Assembly: GCA_019054805.1 (NCBI GenBank)
Contig: JAHQIY010000003.1
Coordinates: 1,488,001-1,552,000, forward strand
Direction: 5' to 3'
From: Brachionus manjavacas
Taxonomy: Eukaryota > Rotifera > Eurotatoria > Ploima > Brachionidae
Length of the DNA: 64,000 nucleotides
Below the pieces are notes generated by a model that saw only the letters and a program-made list of their open reading frames with translations, was not told the origin of the DNA and ran no database searches. The translations under genes were made by a program, and so were the position numbers. Positions 32,441 through 44,533 of the stretch are shown here, in pieces; positions within the stretch are counted from its first letter, which is position 1; each line of letters starts with the position of its first letter.

Positions 32441-33887
32441 TTAATCCCATTCTAGTATTTTTGAAATAATCATTTCGCGCTGGTTTTTCAAAATGCTTTT
32501 ACAAGCCAATATGTCACTTATATTTAAGTATTCAAGCGGGTTAATATTTATTGAATTCTCTTGATAAATCTAAAAAAAACGTAAAAGAATTATGGCTTCA
32601 TTTTAGTTTAATAAATTCTACCTGGAAAATATGTTCAAAAGTTATTTTTCTTAGCTTCTCATCCGGCTCGAATAAACTTTCAAAAATTGACTCTTTAGCA
32701 GACAAATCAGGCAGTTTTCCGAAGCGTATTCCGAGTTTAAAATATTTTAGCTGTTTAGCGCCCACAAAATGATCTGGTCCTATTTCTTCAATTAATGAAA
32801 CGTTCTTTTCGATTGATATTTTCAAAATTTCCAAGTTTTGAAGATTTTCAAAACAGTTCTTATCAAATTCTTCAACATTGTGCAGAACCAAATATTTCAG
32901 ATTTGACAGGCTTTTTTCAAATTTGGGAATTTTCTCAAAACTTCCTACTAAAACCTTTAGATTACTAAAATTAAACCTATTTATAAAATTATCATCTCCC
33001 AAAAAGTTAAATTCATTGAATTTTAAGTATTCTAGATCTTTGAATGTATCTGGATGGTTTGGGTCGCAGTTTTCTATTGAAAAATGATATAAATCAAGCA
33101 CTTTCAGATTCATACTGTTTATTATCATTTTATGAGACTTCAGAGCCTCTAGATTTTTCATATTGTTAAAAGATCTCAATCCGTAAAGAATTTCATCGAT
33201 TGGAATTTCGGCTTGCAATAATTTCTGCTGTTGTTTGTGATATTTTGTTAGAATGCTTGAATCGAAAAATTTTGAAGAATCATTATTCAAATATCGAAGA
33301 TTATTTAACCCTTGGGGATTAAAATATTTTAGTGGATTATCTCCGATATACAGATATATCAAATTTTTAAGAGGTGAAAATATTTCTCCACTAATTTCGC
33401 TTATTTTATTTTGGACTAGACTTAAATATTTCAAATTAATAAGTCCTTTAAAACAACCTCTTTCAAGATAGGTTATTTCACAATAATCCAAACTCAAGTA
33501 AGTCAGATTGTTCAATCCTTGGAAAGCATAACTTCTGATTTCCTGAACACCTCGTAAAAAACTTAAGACTTTGATATTTTTTAAATATTCAAAATTATCA
33601 GTGTCTAAAAAACTAAAATAATCATTAACAAAAAGATGTTTAATCTGGTGTAAATTTTTGAAAATTTCTTTTGGCATGACTTTCCAATTAGCCATGCTAA
33701 GCCTTGCATCTTCGATTTTTTCTAAATTAATATACTGATCTAAAAAATCAAGGTCATTATTTTTGATGGGCCCCGAAGTAACTTGTCTCAAATTCAAGCA
33801 TTTTAGTTCATTTTTTTGTGGATTAGTCAAATCAACTACAATCTTCTGATTAGCTAAAGATGACAACACATATTCTTTCACTTCAAT
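32441..33887 (-). CDS. Leucine-rich-repeat protein, two exons found, 5' end missing
   Basis: The main exon is 33887-32622 and the last exon 32569-32441, separated by a 52-nt GT-AG intron in phase 0; together about 464 residues. The protein is a series of LRRs of about 22-24 residues (LKYLSLVQNKISEISGEIF; NLIYLYIGDNPLKYFNPQGL; NLTYLSLDYCEITYLE), with the typical LxxLxLxxN spacing strongest in the middle. The last exon adds YLNISDILACKSILKNQREM and ends at IISKILEWD. The first exon here opens after an acceptor (TTTTTAAG), without an ATG, so at least one upstream exon is missing. No signal peptide or membrane segment is visible. LRR proteins usually bind other proteins; the partner is unknown. 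Confidence 0.8.
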
Positions 33888-34049
33888 CTTAAAAACAAAA
33901 TTTCAAATTCGTTTCATTCGATTAAAACTATTTAGTGAAAATTATCAAATTTTAGTTAAGACAATTGTTCAAATTTTTTGTATTTATTGTGTTAAATAAA
34001 AGTAGAAATAAAAATGCGTAAAAATTTTTTTTTTTTTCATAAGTCTAAC

Positions 34050-34400
34050 AGTATATTTTTTGGCTACTCCCTGTCAAAGGAGCTATTGACAATGAGCGTG
34101 TTTTTAAAGCTAAATATTCTTTTGTGTCCCTTATTTATTAAGAACTAAAAATATTGTCCTTTAGTGTCATTTTGTATTTTTAATACGTAAAAGACACCAA
34201 AGGAAAATTTATATTCCTTTAAAGCAATGGACACAAAAGGACACTAATTCCTTAAATGTAAAGGACACCAAAGGTTTTTATGGAATATTCATTGCGGAAA
34301 CCAATCTATATTCCATAAAAACAAAGAACACTAAAGGACACAAAAGGACATAAAGAATTTTCAGTATTAAATTCGAGATCATTGTCAATCTATGTCTCAA
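34050..34400. mobile_element. MITE with AAAGGACAC subterminal repeats
   Basis: Inverted ends TATTGACAATGAGC (34083) and GATCATTGTCAATCTATG (34378-34395) enclose about 320 bp. In the interior the motif AAAGGACAC(A/C) or its complement GTGTCCTTT occurs about eight times in both orientations. It is non-coding. Dense short repeats near both ends suggest a transposase-binding MITE; the superfamily is unknown. Confidence 0.55.
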
Positions 34401-34539
34401 AGATTAGAACCAAAATTTTTATATGCATCCTTTTAGTTCTGAAAATCTAATCAATTTGCAAACAAATTAAATTTTTATTAAACAGATTCTTAAGGCACTT
34501 TTTCTTAGCTAAAATTCAGCAGTTTGATCAATTTTGAAG

Positions 34540-34800
34540 CTAAACTATGATACCCCCTCCAATATTATGCACCAAGAGGCTTTCAATAAACTTAAACTAC
34601 TAACAGCCTCAAATCGACTTTTCGAGTTGAGAGAGAGATATGTCAGGACAGGGTTGAGTCGTTCTGCTCCATTGATCGTCTGACTGTTGGAAGAACACAG
34701 AGAAGGTTTTGAATCAAGATTTATCGAATATCTAATTCAATTGATACCTAACAATACCTTCTTTTTTTCGAGAGAATGTAGCCTGAATCGCAGAAATAAT
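34540..34800 (+). mobile_element. LINE 3' fragment (same family as 28 kb copy)
   Basis: This region matches 31435-31650 of the reference LINE, including YDTPSNIMHQEAFNKLKLL and the LFELRERYVRTGLSRSAPLI region, followed by the start of the 3' UTR. The tail hairpin is not attached; a separate tail in the opposite orientation lies at 34921-34965. Confidence 0.75.
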
Positions 34801-34920
34801 TAATGGTGAACTATTATTATAGTGAAAAATTAATATAGACAAAAAAAAGGGAATCTATAAAAACAGGTAAAAAACATCATACAGAATAAAGATAAGAGAG
34901 AAAAAAATTAGAGATTATTT

Positions 34921-34965
34921 ATTTATTAATTTGTAAATCTGTACCGAGCTAATGCTCCTTCAGTA
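34921..34965 (-). repeat. LINE 3' tail (hairpin plus A-rich end), inverted
   Basis: In reverse complement it reads CTGAAGGAGCATTAGCTCGG followed by TACAGATTTAC and an AATAAATAAA end. This is the conserved tail of the 28-kb LINE family. Almost no LINE body is attached. Confidence 0.7.
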
Positions 34966-35712
34966 TTAAAATATATTAAATAAAAAAAAATGAAAATAAA
35001 CAAAATTTTTTTTAAATTTATTATTTTTATAATAAAAATAGTAAATTTAAAAAAAAATGAAAAAATTGACTTTTTTTCTATTTTTTAATCAACTCTACAA
35101 TTTTTAAAATTTTCATTTTTTTTTGAGAGCAAAGACAATTTTTTTGTTAGAGTAAAAGTTAAATTTGGGCTTTATTTTTGGAAAATATCCCATATTCAGG
35201 GTATTTTCTTGCAAATTAAATTTTAATTGTTGTAACATAGAAACTATGTAATTAACTCTTAAAGAAAAAAGGTTGGATTTGGGCTTTACTCTTAGAGTCG
35301 TGAACACGAGATTACGGTAATAAAATAAGATAAAATAAAGAAAATGATTAATTAAGACAAGTTTTGGATTGTATAAAAAATCCAAATAATATAATTGTTT
35401 TTATATTATAATGACTTATATTTTATGGTGACTTACATTTCCTCTAAAATAAAAATTCTCTCATTTACTTTCTCTTTTTTATATTTTCTCTTATTAATTA
35501 ATTTTCTATATTATAATTATTATTATTATTAAATAAAAGAATACGTCATACTACAAACAGCTTAAGAACACTTAAAAGAAAATACAATGGATTTTAAAAA
35601 TATGTATCATGTTATTCTTTATTTCAATATATCTAATCTCAATTTTCTGCTATTTTAACCTTTTTTAATTTTTTTTTTATCACATTTAACTTTATTATTT
35701 TTTTTAATTTTA
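34966..35712. other. AT-rich spacer
   Basis: No gene is supported here; the minus-strand frame at 35385-35113 looks like chance. Confidence 0.35.
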
Positions 35713-35757
35713 ATCTGAAAGAGCATTAGCTCGGTACAGAAAACAAATAAATAAATG
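35713..35757 (+). repeat. LINE 3' tail, forward
   Basis: CTGAAAGAGCATTAGCTCGG plus TACAGAAAACAAATAAATAAA is a tail of the 28-kb LINE family, preceded by the T-rich 3' UTR but no coding part. Confidence 0.75.
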
Positions 35758-36383
35758 TGATGGAATACAGTCCAAAGACTTCATTGGTTATCAGTCATAT
35801 ATTTTTAGACAGGTATCGTGGTTTTATTGACTCGATCAAGTTTGTCTGCTCCCAAATAAATATGTAACTCAGATTAGAATATTTTTACTTTTTTAAACTT
35901 TTAAATGATCTACTGAAAATAGACTAATCATAATTTGTACAAAGTTTTTTTTTCTTATTTTTTAATATTTTTTGTCCATAAGGCTTGGAACTAATAGATA
36001 ATAATAATAATTTATATAACATTTTCACGGCATTTAATAGATAAACATTCACTGATAATCTTGCACGTAACCATTTTCATTTACAGGATTCTCATTATCC
36101 TCAATTTCTTCACAAGAATGTTTTGTAATTAAAACTAGAAGGTACTAGAATCTCAAATTTTTCTAAATGTAATCCACATCTAACTTAGATCTATTAAGAG
36201 ATCTCAATGAGAACGAGACCTGGGTAGCTTAGTGTTTAGAGTATTAAATGATTTTAAATAAACAAATAAAGTTAAAATCATTAATAAAATAAACTTAAAA
36301 AAATTACTTACTTCTAAATTATTTTTATTTTTCCTTAAAAAAAATAAAATTTTGTAAATTATTTTAATTATTTTGAGCTGATT
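35758..36383. other. Spacer without recognised gene
   Basis: This is AT-rich DNA; nothing was assigned. Confidence 0.35.
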
Positions 36384-36920
36384 TTACTTATTTTGGAGGA
36401 AAAGATAATCATGGTAAGAATTCGTTATGAATAAGTTGGCAGTATGTTCACCATATTTTCCATTTTTTTTTTTGATGATACAAAAATTAAAATTTTTTCC
36501 AATATTTTCATTTTTCAAGTTTTGATCTTTAATTTTTCCCAATTCGGTCATAATTATTGTTCTCTCACATTTCAATTCTTCGATTTTCTTTTTATTTTCA
36601 GTTTCGTCCAAACCAAATAGTTCTTCTTCATATATCAAATCTGTTTTGATTACTAAATCATCATGAAAGTTAACAATTTGGTCTTCTCTTGTAAATGGAA
36701 TAAAAATTTTAGTTTCATTTATATTAATTTTTCAATGAGATTTTTTCCCAAATTTTAAGAATATCTCTAACAAAATAATTCTAATCTTATCTCCATTAAT
36801 AGTTAAAATATTTTCTTGAATTATTCATTTTTTTTATCAAGATTTAAACAAATTTTCATCATCACGAGGTAATGACGACGGTCCTTTAATCCAACGTTAT
36901 GTCTTTAGTACATTCATTTT
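36384..36920 (-). pseudogene. Unrecognised protein fragment(s)
   Basis: Leftward, several short frames look coding: MNVLKT-RWIKGPSSLPRDD near 36915-36860, FTREDQIVNFHDDLVIKTDL (about 36705-36645), and EEELFGLDETENKKKIEELK running to a stop at 36384. The text is charged and regular, unlike random AT-rich frames, but shifts and stops separate the pieces. I do not recognise the family. It may be a decayed transposon or host gene. Confidence 0.35.
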
Positions 36921-36963
36921 GCTAAATCTATAAAAAAAAGCCTAACATTTAAATCGTTCAAAT

Positions 36964-37040
36964 TATTCATTTTGTTCATTTTATTCAGTTTGTTCATTTT
37001 GTTCATTTTGTTCAATTTGTTCATTTTGTTCATTTTGATC
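36964..37040. repeat. 9-bp tandem repeat GTTCATTTT
   Basis: About eight copies of a 9-bp unit, GTTCATTTT with minor changes. On the minus strand it would read as an Asn-Glu-Gln repeat, but no open frame contains it. Confidence 0.8.
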
Positions 37041-37955
37041 TTTTATTTTATTTTGCTTTTTTGGTCTTTTAAAAATTTCAATAATAGATAATTATTTTTT
37101 AATTTACAATTTTTCTTTGCTATAAATATTTAACCATCTTCGAATTCATGTGTTTTTAATATTTTTTTCTTTAAATTTTGATAATTTTTACAAAAAAAAA
37201 TAAAATAAAAAAGAATAAATAAACCAAAATATCTCAAGAAACTGAAAAAAATGTTTAAAACATGATATTCCACTAAAAAAATCATTAAAAAAAAAAAAAA
37301 CACGAGATTCAGTTTGTCGGATTGTATTCAGATCGTCAATACATAAAAAAATTATGGTTTTTTAACCTTTTCTTGAAATTAGTTTTAATTCTTAATGAAA
37401 TTAAAAAAAATAAAGAAAAAGGTCGAAAATCAGAGAGCTAATCCCTTTTCATTTAACCATTCACTGAATTCATTCCATATATTACATAATGGGATTTTTT
37501 CCTAACAAGATCTTGAGCTATTAACAAAATCACTTACATAGTCTTTGATTAATTCAATAATTAGTTTATTTTTGAAAATAACACTATTTTTTAGATATTT
37601 TATAAACAGTTTACTTAGACAAACTTCAATGTTATCAAGCTTTACCAAGAGATACGATTGAGTGTCTTGAGGAAAAGTTTAACTGTACTTAATTGAAATA
37701 TTTTGGAGAACTTGATGCCTTAGAGAGATTGGTCTTTGAGACTAGAATTGGAATGAAAAAACACATGTTTAACATATATTAACTAAAGTTAAGTTTCCAT
37801 GGCTTATGTGCCAAAATTTTTAAGACTTTAATACGATCAATACATCTTGATCTAATAAAGTCTACATGCGAGTCGAAGCAAACTTTTCAAAAATTTCAAA
37901 TTTCAAGGTTAATCAACAGGCTAGTGCCCATGCCTCATGAGACCGATTAACACTT
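37041..37955. other. Spacer with weak minus-strand coding traces
   Basis: Around 37790-37430 the minus strand gives broken text such as VKLDNIEVCLSKLFIKYLKN, which may be a worn gene or transposon. Nothing in it is recognisable. Confidence 0.3.
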
Positions 37956-37979
37956 CATTTATTTAATTAATTATTAAAC

Positions 37980-38719
37980 AAATATATATATTTATATATA
38001 TAATATATATATTAAAAGTATAAGAATAAAAATATTTATAAAAATTAAAAAGAGATATTGATTTAATAGTCATTTGAAAAAATTTAACAACAAGCTATTT
38101 AAGTTAAATAATTCAAATTTAGAAACAAAATCTGTGTAAATTAAATTTATGTTATTGAAAATTGAAAGCTTAAATGTTGAAAACTTCAACATTGATCTCT
38201 TGATCTTGAATAAAAATGTTCAAATGTTTTTTCTCCACTTTTTAATTTGGCCATTGTTTCAATAAGGTTATTGTTGTTCCTTAAAATATAATTCAAATTT
38301 CTTAAGTCATTTTTCTTTAATTTTTCTTTTAAATTTACTGGAGAATTGTAATATAATAGACATTTATAAGAGAAAGTTAGCATTCTTTCAAAAATTCGAT
38401 GTTGGAATGAATAAAGACCATATATTTTTAAAGCGTTATTTATTTCATTAAAGCTGTTCGCTTCAAGCTTGACATTTAAAAGTTTTATGATAGAGATATA
38501 ATAACTCTTAGCTAATTTATTTATTGCTTCTTTTGAAAAATAGCATAAAAGCGTAGAGCAATAGTGAAAATATGGGAGGATAAAGGTCTTAAAAAACTGG
38601 ATCCTTACTGAAGTAGCAAGATAGAAAATTCTCCTGATAGAAAATAACTTTTCATCGAAAGTTATTCCTAGAAACAAAGACTTTTTTTCATAAGGTAATT
38701 TTTTTCCAAAAAGTTTCAA
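37980..38719 (-). mobile_element. LINE RT C-terminal fragment with 3' UTR
   Basis: A 177-codon minus-strand frame starts with KLPYEKKSLFLGITFDEKLF, matching the FLGIxFDxKL block after the RT palm. It continues with IQFFKTFILPYFHYCSTLL, the thumb block (ILPYFDYCS), and ends with NLNYILRNNNNLI...SGEKTFEHF at 38186. It resembles, but is distinct from, the LINE at 28 kb. A 3' UTR leads to an (AT)n tract at 37981-38015. The 5' part is missing. Confidence 0.65.
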
Positions 38720-39365
38720 AGTTAGGGATTGTTTTTATTTACTCAAATGTTAATTTTTTATCTCTATGCTCACAATGAACAGCAAAATACACTGTAAGCG
38801 ATTGAGGTAAATAGCAAAGTAAAATTTATGATCAAATTTAAAAATTTCTTGCAAATGATGAAATTACACATTTAAAATATTTTAAGTTATTGTGAAAATA
38901 GAAAAAAATTGAATAATTTCTTAATTTAAAAAATTTTTAAATTAAATAAAAAAGTAAATTCAATTTGCTTTTTTTTGTGTTTCGATTGTATTTGAAATTG
39001 TCGAACTTGAATTGATTTGGCTCTCTTTGTCTTTATTTGATTTTGGATTTTTTGGATACATTGGATCATACTCTAAACCAGCTTGAACAGTCTCTTGGGA
39101 GAGTGTGTCAACACGTCCATTTGAATGAAATTTTCGCTCAGGCTTATGATAAGTTTCATTCTTTTTTGAGTGAAAATTAACCAAAATTTACAAGAATTCG
39201 GCCATTTTTTGGACAAAGTAAAATAAGGTAAATTTTCGTAAATTTACGTAATTTTACGTGAATTTCACATGACGAATTAGTACTGTATGTTTTACCTCTA
39301 GTTATTTCAAAATATCGTTTTTAATTTTATTTATCCTTATTTTATTTTATTTCCTTTTTTTTATA
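38720..39365. other. Spacer with a worn LINE tail
   Basis: The frame 39184-38960 (-) is Ser/Asn/Lys-rich without a domain. From about 39310 the T-rich 3' UTR of the 28-kb LINE family begins and leads into the tail split by the MULE at 39381. Confidence 0.4.
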
Positions 39366-39422
39366 TTCTGAAGGAGCATCGGTTATTGCTAAAACACGGA
39401 CCTCCAGTTTTTAAATAAAACA

Positions 39423-40620
39423 CGGACCCATACTTATCTCCCCCATTAATACTATGCCATTTATCCCCCACCATTTTTCTAGTACAAAATTTTATCAGCT
39501 TTCACGCAAGACCAAAATCTAAGCTCTAGCACATTTGGTTCGCCCTTCATTTTGATTTTAAATCAAAAAATCTTAATTCAAATCTACGGACCCATACTTA
39601 TCTCCCCCATTAATACTATGCCATTTATCCCCCACCATTTTTCTAGTACAAAATTTTATCAGCTTTCACGCAAGACCAAAATCTAAGCTCTAGCACATTT
39701 GGTTCGCCCTTCATTTTGATTTTAAATCAAAAAATCTTAATTCAAATCTACGGACCCATACTTATCTCCCCCATTAATTCTATGCCACTTATCACCCTCC
39801 ATTTTTCTAGTACTAAATTTTATCAGCTTTCACGCAAGACCAAAATCTAAGCTCTAGCACATTTGGTTCGCCCTTCATTTTGATTTTAAATCAAAAAATC
39901 TTAATTCAAATCTACGGACCCATACTTATCTCCCCCATTAAGACTATGCCATTTATCCCCCACCATTTTTCTAGTACAAAATTTTATCAGCTTTCACGCA
40001 AGACCAAAATCTAAGCTCTAGCACATTTGGTTCGCCCTTCATTTTGATTTTAAATCAAAAAATCCTAATTCAAATCTTCGGACCCATACTTATCTCCCCC
40101 ATTAATACTATGCCATTTATCCCCCACCATTTTTCTAGTACAAAATTTTATCAGCTTTCACGCAAGACCAAAATCTAAGCTCTAGCACATTTGGTTCGCC
40201 CTTCATTTTGATTTTAAATCAAAAAATCTTAATTCAAATCTACGGACCCATACTTATCTCCCCAAATAAGAATATGCCATTTATCCCCCACCATTTTTCT
40301 AGTACAAAATTTTATCAGCTTTCACGCAAGACCAAAATCTAAGCTCTAGCACATTTGGTTCGCCCTTCATTTTGATTTTAAATCAAAAAATCCTAATTCA
40401 AATCTTCGGACCCATACTTATCTCCCCCATTAAGACTATGCCATTTATCACCCTCCATTTTTCTAGTACTAAATTTTATCAGCTTTTACGCAAGACAAAA
40501 ACCATGCGTCTTAAATTTTATCTCCCCCATTAAGACTATGCCATTTATCACCCTCCATTTTTCTAGTACTAAATTTTATCAGCTTTTACGCAAGACAAAA
40601 ACCATGCGTCTTAAATTTTA
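39423..40620 (+). repeat. Left subterminal array: 164-bp units, then 100-bp units
   Basis: Units start at 39423, 39587, 39751, 39915, 40079, 40243 and 40407, an exact period of 164 bp with 95% or higher identity by eye. The last unit changes into two 100-bp units (starting 40421 and 40521) that drop the second half and end with ACCATGCGTCTTAAATTTTA. Every 164-bp unit carries the 19-nt palindrome TTTTGATTTtAAATCAAAA (first at 39550-39568) and the C-rich block TCTCCCCCATTAA. Confidence 0.95.
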
Positions 40621-40703
40621 TATTTTTAAGATTATGTTTTTACATTTGAAATAAAACTTAAAAAATAAATTTAATAGAATTTTTAACTGAAAATTTTTGT
40701 AAA

Positions 40704-42474
40704 ATGGCAGAATTGGAAAGTGATAATTTAGATCTTCTTGGTATGGTAGCAAGTTCATTAACATTTTGTAATGAGAATTATACTGTAGATGATTTTTCGT
40801 CACATTGTTATTCACTATTTAAAAGTTTTGGCAAAAGTAAAAATAACACAAAGGTAATTGATCCTTAATCTAATAATTTCTTTCTTTTAGTTTTTTTACT
40901 AGGAACGAAAATGTTTTTTTGATCATACAATTGATAAATTTAGAACAATGAATTTCGAGGAAATAAGAGCATTTTTTTGTAAAGAATGAGACTTGTTTGC
41001 GAATTTTGATATGGTTAATTATAGATTGGTCACATATGGTTAGATTTTTATTATATTTTATTTATTTCTACTTTTTTTAAATTTATTTAGCAGTAAATAA
41101 AATTATCTACAAATTTTACAAAATTTTAAATAAACATTAATAATTAATCTATTTTGAAATTTACCGCTTTTTAAATTAATTAGAAAGAGTTTTTGAGAAA
41201 CCAATTTTTTATTCTTAAAAATTTTATTAAAACTATTGAATGAATTTAAAAAATAAATAAATAAAAAAATGCTAACATAAGTCTTGTCTTTTTAAAATTT
41301 TAGAATTGCTTTGGCAACAATAATTTAGTAAAATAATATTATTTCTTTTAAGAGAAAAGATATCCTGTTTGCAGTTCCAGTAAAATTTTACTTAGACGCA
41401 TCAATTTGGATCAGCATTTAGTCCCCTTAAAAGTTCTTGCCGATGGTAATTGTCTTTTTAGAGCGGTGTCTTTGTTTTTGTATGGAAATGATTCGTTTCA
41501 CTTAGAGTTAAGAGTTAGATGTATACTTGAGATGGCTCTTAATACCGACAAATACATGGATAATCGTTCTCTTTTGGCACAACTTAAAACTAAGCCAAAT
41601 TCAAAAAATTCAGATAGATTTATTGAATGGATTAGTCTTTTTTGTGGGACAAATATTAGCGGTTCAATAAACGATCTATTAAAAGAAGAGATTATGAGGC
41701 TTTTTCAGGAAAATAGTTGGGCAAGTATTTGGCACCTATTCGGTTTATGTAACGCAATTAATATCAATATTCAACAAATTTATCCTCGAAAAAAGAATGA
41801 ATTGAGAGATCCAATGCAACACCTGCTATTATCGAACACAATTTCTTGCGAATTAAATAGTGAAATTAGTAAAATTTTTAATAAAGTTACTTTTTTTTTT
41901 AATATGTTTTAAAGAACAAAATGTCATTTTAATGTGGACTCATACCCATGATTTAATGGAGTCATATGAAATTTGGAACCCGAATCATTTTGTTCCTCTT
42001 GTGAAAAGTAAATTGGTAAGTTAAATTCAAAAATTTGGTATTTGAAAAAAAAGTTGCTTTAAAATTACAATATATAAAGTTGACAGAAAATAATGAATCA
42101 TTAGAGATTTTGATAAATAATATTGAGAATCAGGCTTTTAAATTAAAAATTGAAAGTTTATTGTCCAAAGTAAGTAATTTTATGCATTTTTAATAAAAAA
42201 AATATAATTAAAATTTAAGGAAGATAAAATACAAAACAATTTTGATAGTTCGATTGTTTCTTTAGATGACGAGTTCTTAAATGATGTATCTCAATTAAAA
42301 AAGTATCCTTTTTTTGCAATAATTTAATTTTTCCTAAAAAATTTTTAAGTCCGGTAAATCCGCGAATTTTGGATGTGCTAAATGATAATTTAATAAAAAA
42401 TGAAACTAAAAATAATGAATTGAACAGTGAGACAGAGACTGATGATCTTTTTCAATCTTTTACTGAAACAACAA
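40704..42474 (+). CDS. MULE 4 gene, 5' part: OTU-like cysteine protease domain
   Basis: A first exon begins at ATG 40704 (MAELESDNLDLLGMV) and ends at 40853; a second probable exon from 40903 contains a stop at 40987. The OTU exon is 41353-41868. It has the catalytic Cys in LKVLADGNCLFRAV, then LRVRCILEMALNTDKYM. After a 46-nt intron, exon 41915-42015 ends with the catalytic His block WNPNHFVPLV. OTU proteases remove ubiquitin, so both key residues are present. Exons 42080-42169, 42220-42302 and 42350-42474 follow with matching phases (0, 0, 2, 1) and encode an acidic linker leading into the transposase. The join between the first exons and the OTU exon is not resolved. Confidence 0.8.
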
Positions 42475-42569
42475 GTATATTTAAATTTTTTGCCAAACTT
42501 ATAGCTCTAGAAATAATAGAAATAATTTTTATAATTTTAATTAAAATTATTAAAATCCCCCTTTTTTAG

Positions 42570-44458
42570 ATTTAGATTTTGATAAGCTAGAACTTAAAGA
42601 TGTAATTCCAATTTTGTTTAACCATCACATAACAATGAACCTTCCAAGTGCTGTAAGAACAAAGTCATTCTTTGTTTTCGACTTGAATTTAACAAAATAT
42701 GATGATATAATTCGTGATGAAAATGGATCATATTGGAATAATGGAGCAAAAAAATTCTATGAAATAGACCGTTTAACTGAACCAAAATTGAAGTTTTTAT
42801 CAAACAATAAATTAGCATATCGCTATCAAGCAAACGAAAATACCTACGAAATCTTGAGAATGACATATTTTTCAAAAAGTCAGCCTGGTTTTCATAGAAA
42901 AATAATAAAATTGACTAAATTTATAGCTCCATCAGATTTTGATCGTCTTTTCATATGTTTCTTTTGGTCAAAAAACAATGAAAAGAAGAATTTCAATTTA
43001 TTAGCACATGGTAATTCTACCAAGACAGCTAAACCATATATAAGATCTTCAAAAGAAGTTTTAGATGAGATAAAAGAATCTGCTAAAAAACAGCATCTTC
43101 AAAATCTGAGTTTACATAGCTATTAAATGAAAAAAATAGTAAAAAAGAGAAAAAGTTAGCAATTTTCCAAAAAACACCAAGCAATTCTATAACCATAAAT
43201 CGATTTTTATTAAAAATGAACTACACAAAAAAGATTTCATTAAAACTCGAGACAATTTTGTCGATGCAATTTTTAATATGAAAAAAAGTAAATAAATAAT
43301 TTTTATTTTTTTATTTTAAAACAATTTTTATTAAGGTGATTATGTGAAATCAATTAATTTTACAAAGGATAATTTGATTACTGTCTGTTTTAAAGACCAA
43401 CAGTTATTTGATCTTGTACGTTTTGGAAGTTTTGAAAAATATTATTCAGTAATTAACTTTGACACTACCTATAATTTGGGTAAAAATATCATACTTTATG
43501 CTTTTTTAAAAAAAGATAGATTCAGAATTGTTTAATTAATTTATTTAAAAGGTGATTTTTATGTGTCGTATTTTACTTATCGAAACTTATCACTAAACAT
43601 TAATGGTACTGATCAGCATCCAATTTTTATGGGTCCATTGATGGTTCATTTGAAAAAAGACTTTGATTGCTACTACTATTTTACTGAACAAGTGAAATAT
43701 TATAGTGATATATTATTTAAAAACGAAACATTTTCTGTTCTGGATATAAAACTTATTATTACCGATGATGACGAAGGACTAAATGGAGCTTTAAGAAAGA
43801 CATTTAGCCAATCTGATTTTGTTCTTTGCTGCAACCATTTAAAAAAAAACATTATTAATATTTTAAAGGATTTTGAAATAGATGATGTTGATAAAGAAAA
43901 ATTTTGTATTTAATTTTTGGATCAACAAGTGAAAGAGAGAAAAGCCTTATTGCAAGCAACAGCAAAATAGAATATATTGAAAAACTTGACTTGATTTCTA
44001 AATATTTTGAAACACTCAAAGGAAAATCAAATATGAAAAGTTTTTCAGATTGGGTCCTGGAACATAAAGCCCGAAAGATTTATGATTTTTTTGTGAGACC
44101 AAATTTAAAATACAAAGATAAGCTAAATAGGTATTATACGACCAATGATATAGAGGGATTTAACAATTCAATAAAAGAAAGAATCCCAAAATCAAAAAAT
44201 AATCTGACTGAGATATTCAGCTTTTTTGAAGAGATGGCAAATGGTCAAATAAACTCATCTAAATTAGCAATGATTCAATCTGGTGACCATGAAGTTTCAA
44301 AGTTGTACAAAAAATCCGAAATTAAAGCAAATGTATGGAGTATGTTAGGACAAACGCAACAAGAAAGAAAGTTAGAGAAATTTTTGAAAAAATGGCCTGA
44401 AATGGAGAAAAAAAACACAGAAAAAAATGTCACTTCAATTTATAAGTTAGAAAATTAA
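42570..44458 (+). CDS. MULE 4 gene, 3' part: DDE transposase
   Basis: Exon 42570 continues the linker in phase: LDFDKLELKDVIPILFN, then a FLYWCH-like region and YIRSSKEVLDEIKESAKKQ. Small shifts interrupt around 43090-43160 before KNTKQFYNHKSIFIKNEL. Exon 43336-43479 carries the first catalytic Asp (INFDTTYNLG). After a 72-nt intron, exon 43552 onward has GTDQHPIFMGP, the second Asp (LIITDDDEGLNGAL) and CCNHLKKNI. A one-base shift near 43900 precedes IFGSTSEREKSL, and the catalytic Glu lies in YTTNDIEGFNNSIKER. The protein stops at 44458 without a SWIM finger, unlike MULE 1. Disruptions suggest this copy is inactive or mis-spliced in my reading. Confidence 0.85.
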
Positions 44459-44533
44459 AATATTAATATTTTAAAATTTAAAATTAAAAACAAAATAAAT
44501 TTTTTAAAACTCTCTTTATGTGATTCAGAATTA

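Noticed and set aside
32551-33471. Plus-strand frames over the LRR gene
   Set aside because: They are antisense to a long exon with regular leucine-rich repeats.
36217-36260. tRNA gene or tRNA-derived SINE head (GGTAGCTTAGTGTTTAGAG)
   Set aside because: It resembles an A box, but no B box (GGTTCRANNCC), acceptor stem or anticodon arm follows within 100 bp.
39423-40406. CRISPR-like array
   Set aside because: The regular 164-bp units are contiguous repeats without variable spacers and belong to a eukaryotic transposon end.
42618-42875. Minus-strand frame within MULE 4
   Set aside because: It lies opposite the transposase exon and shows no domain.
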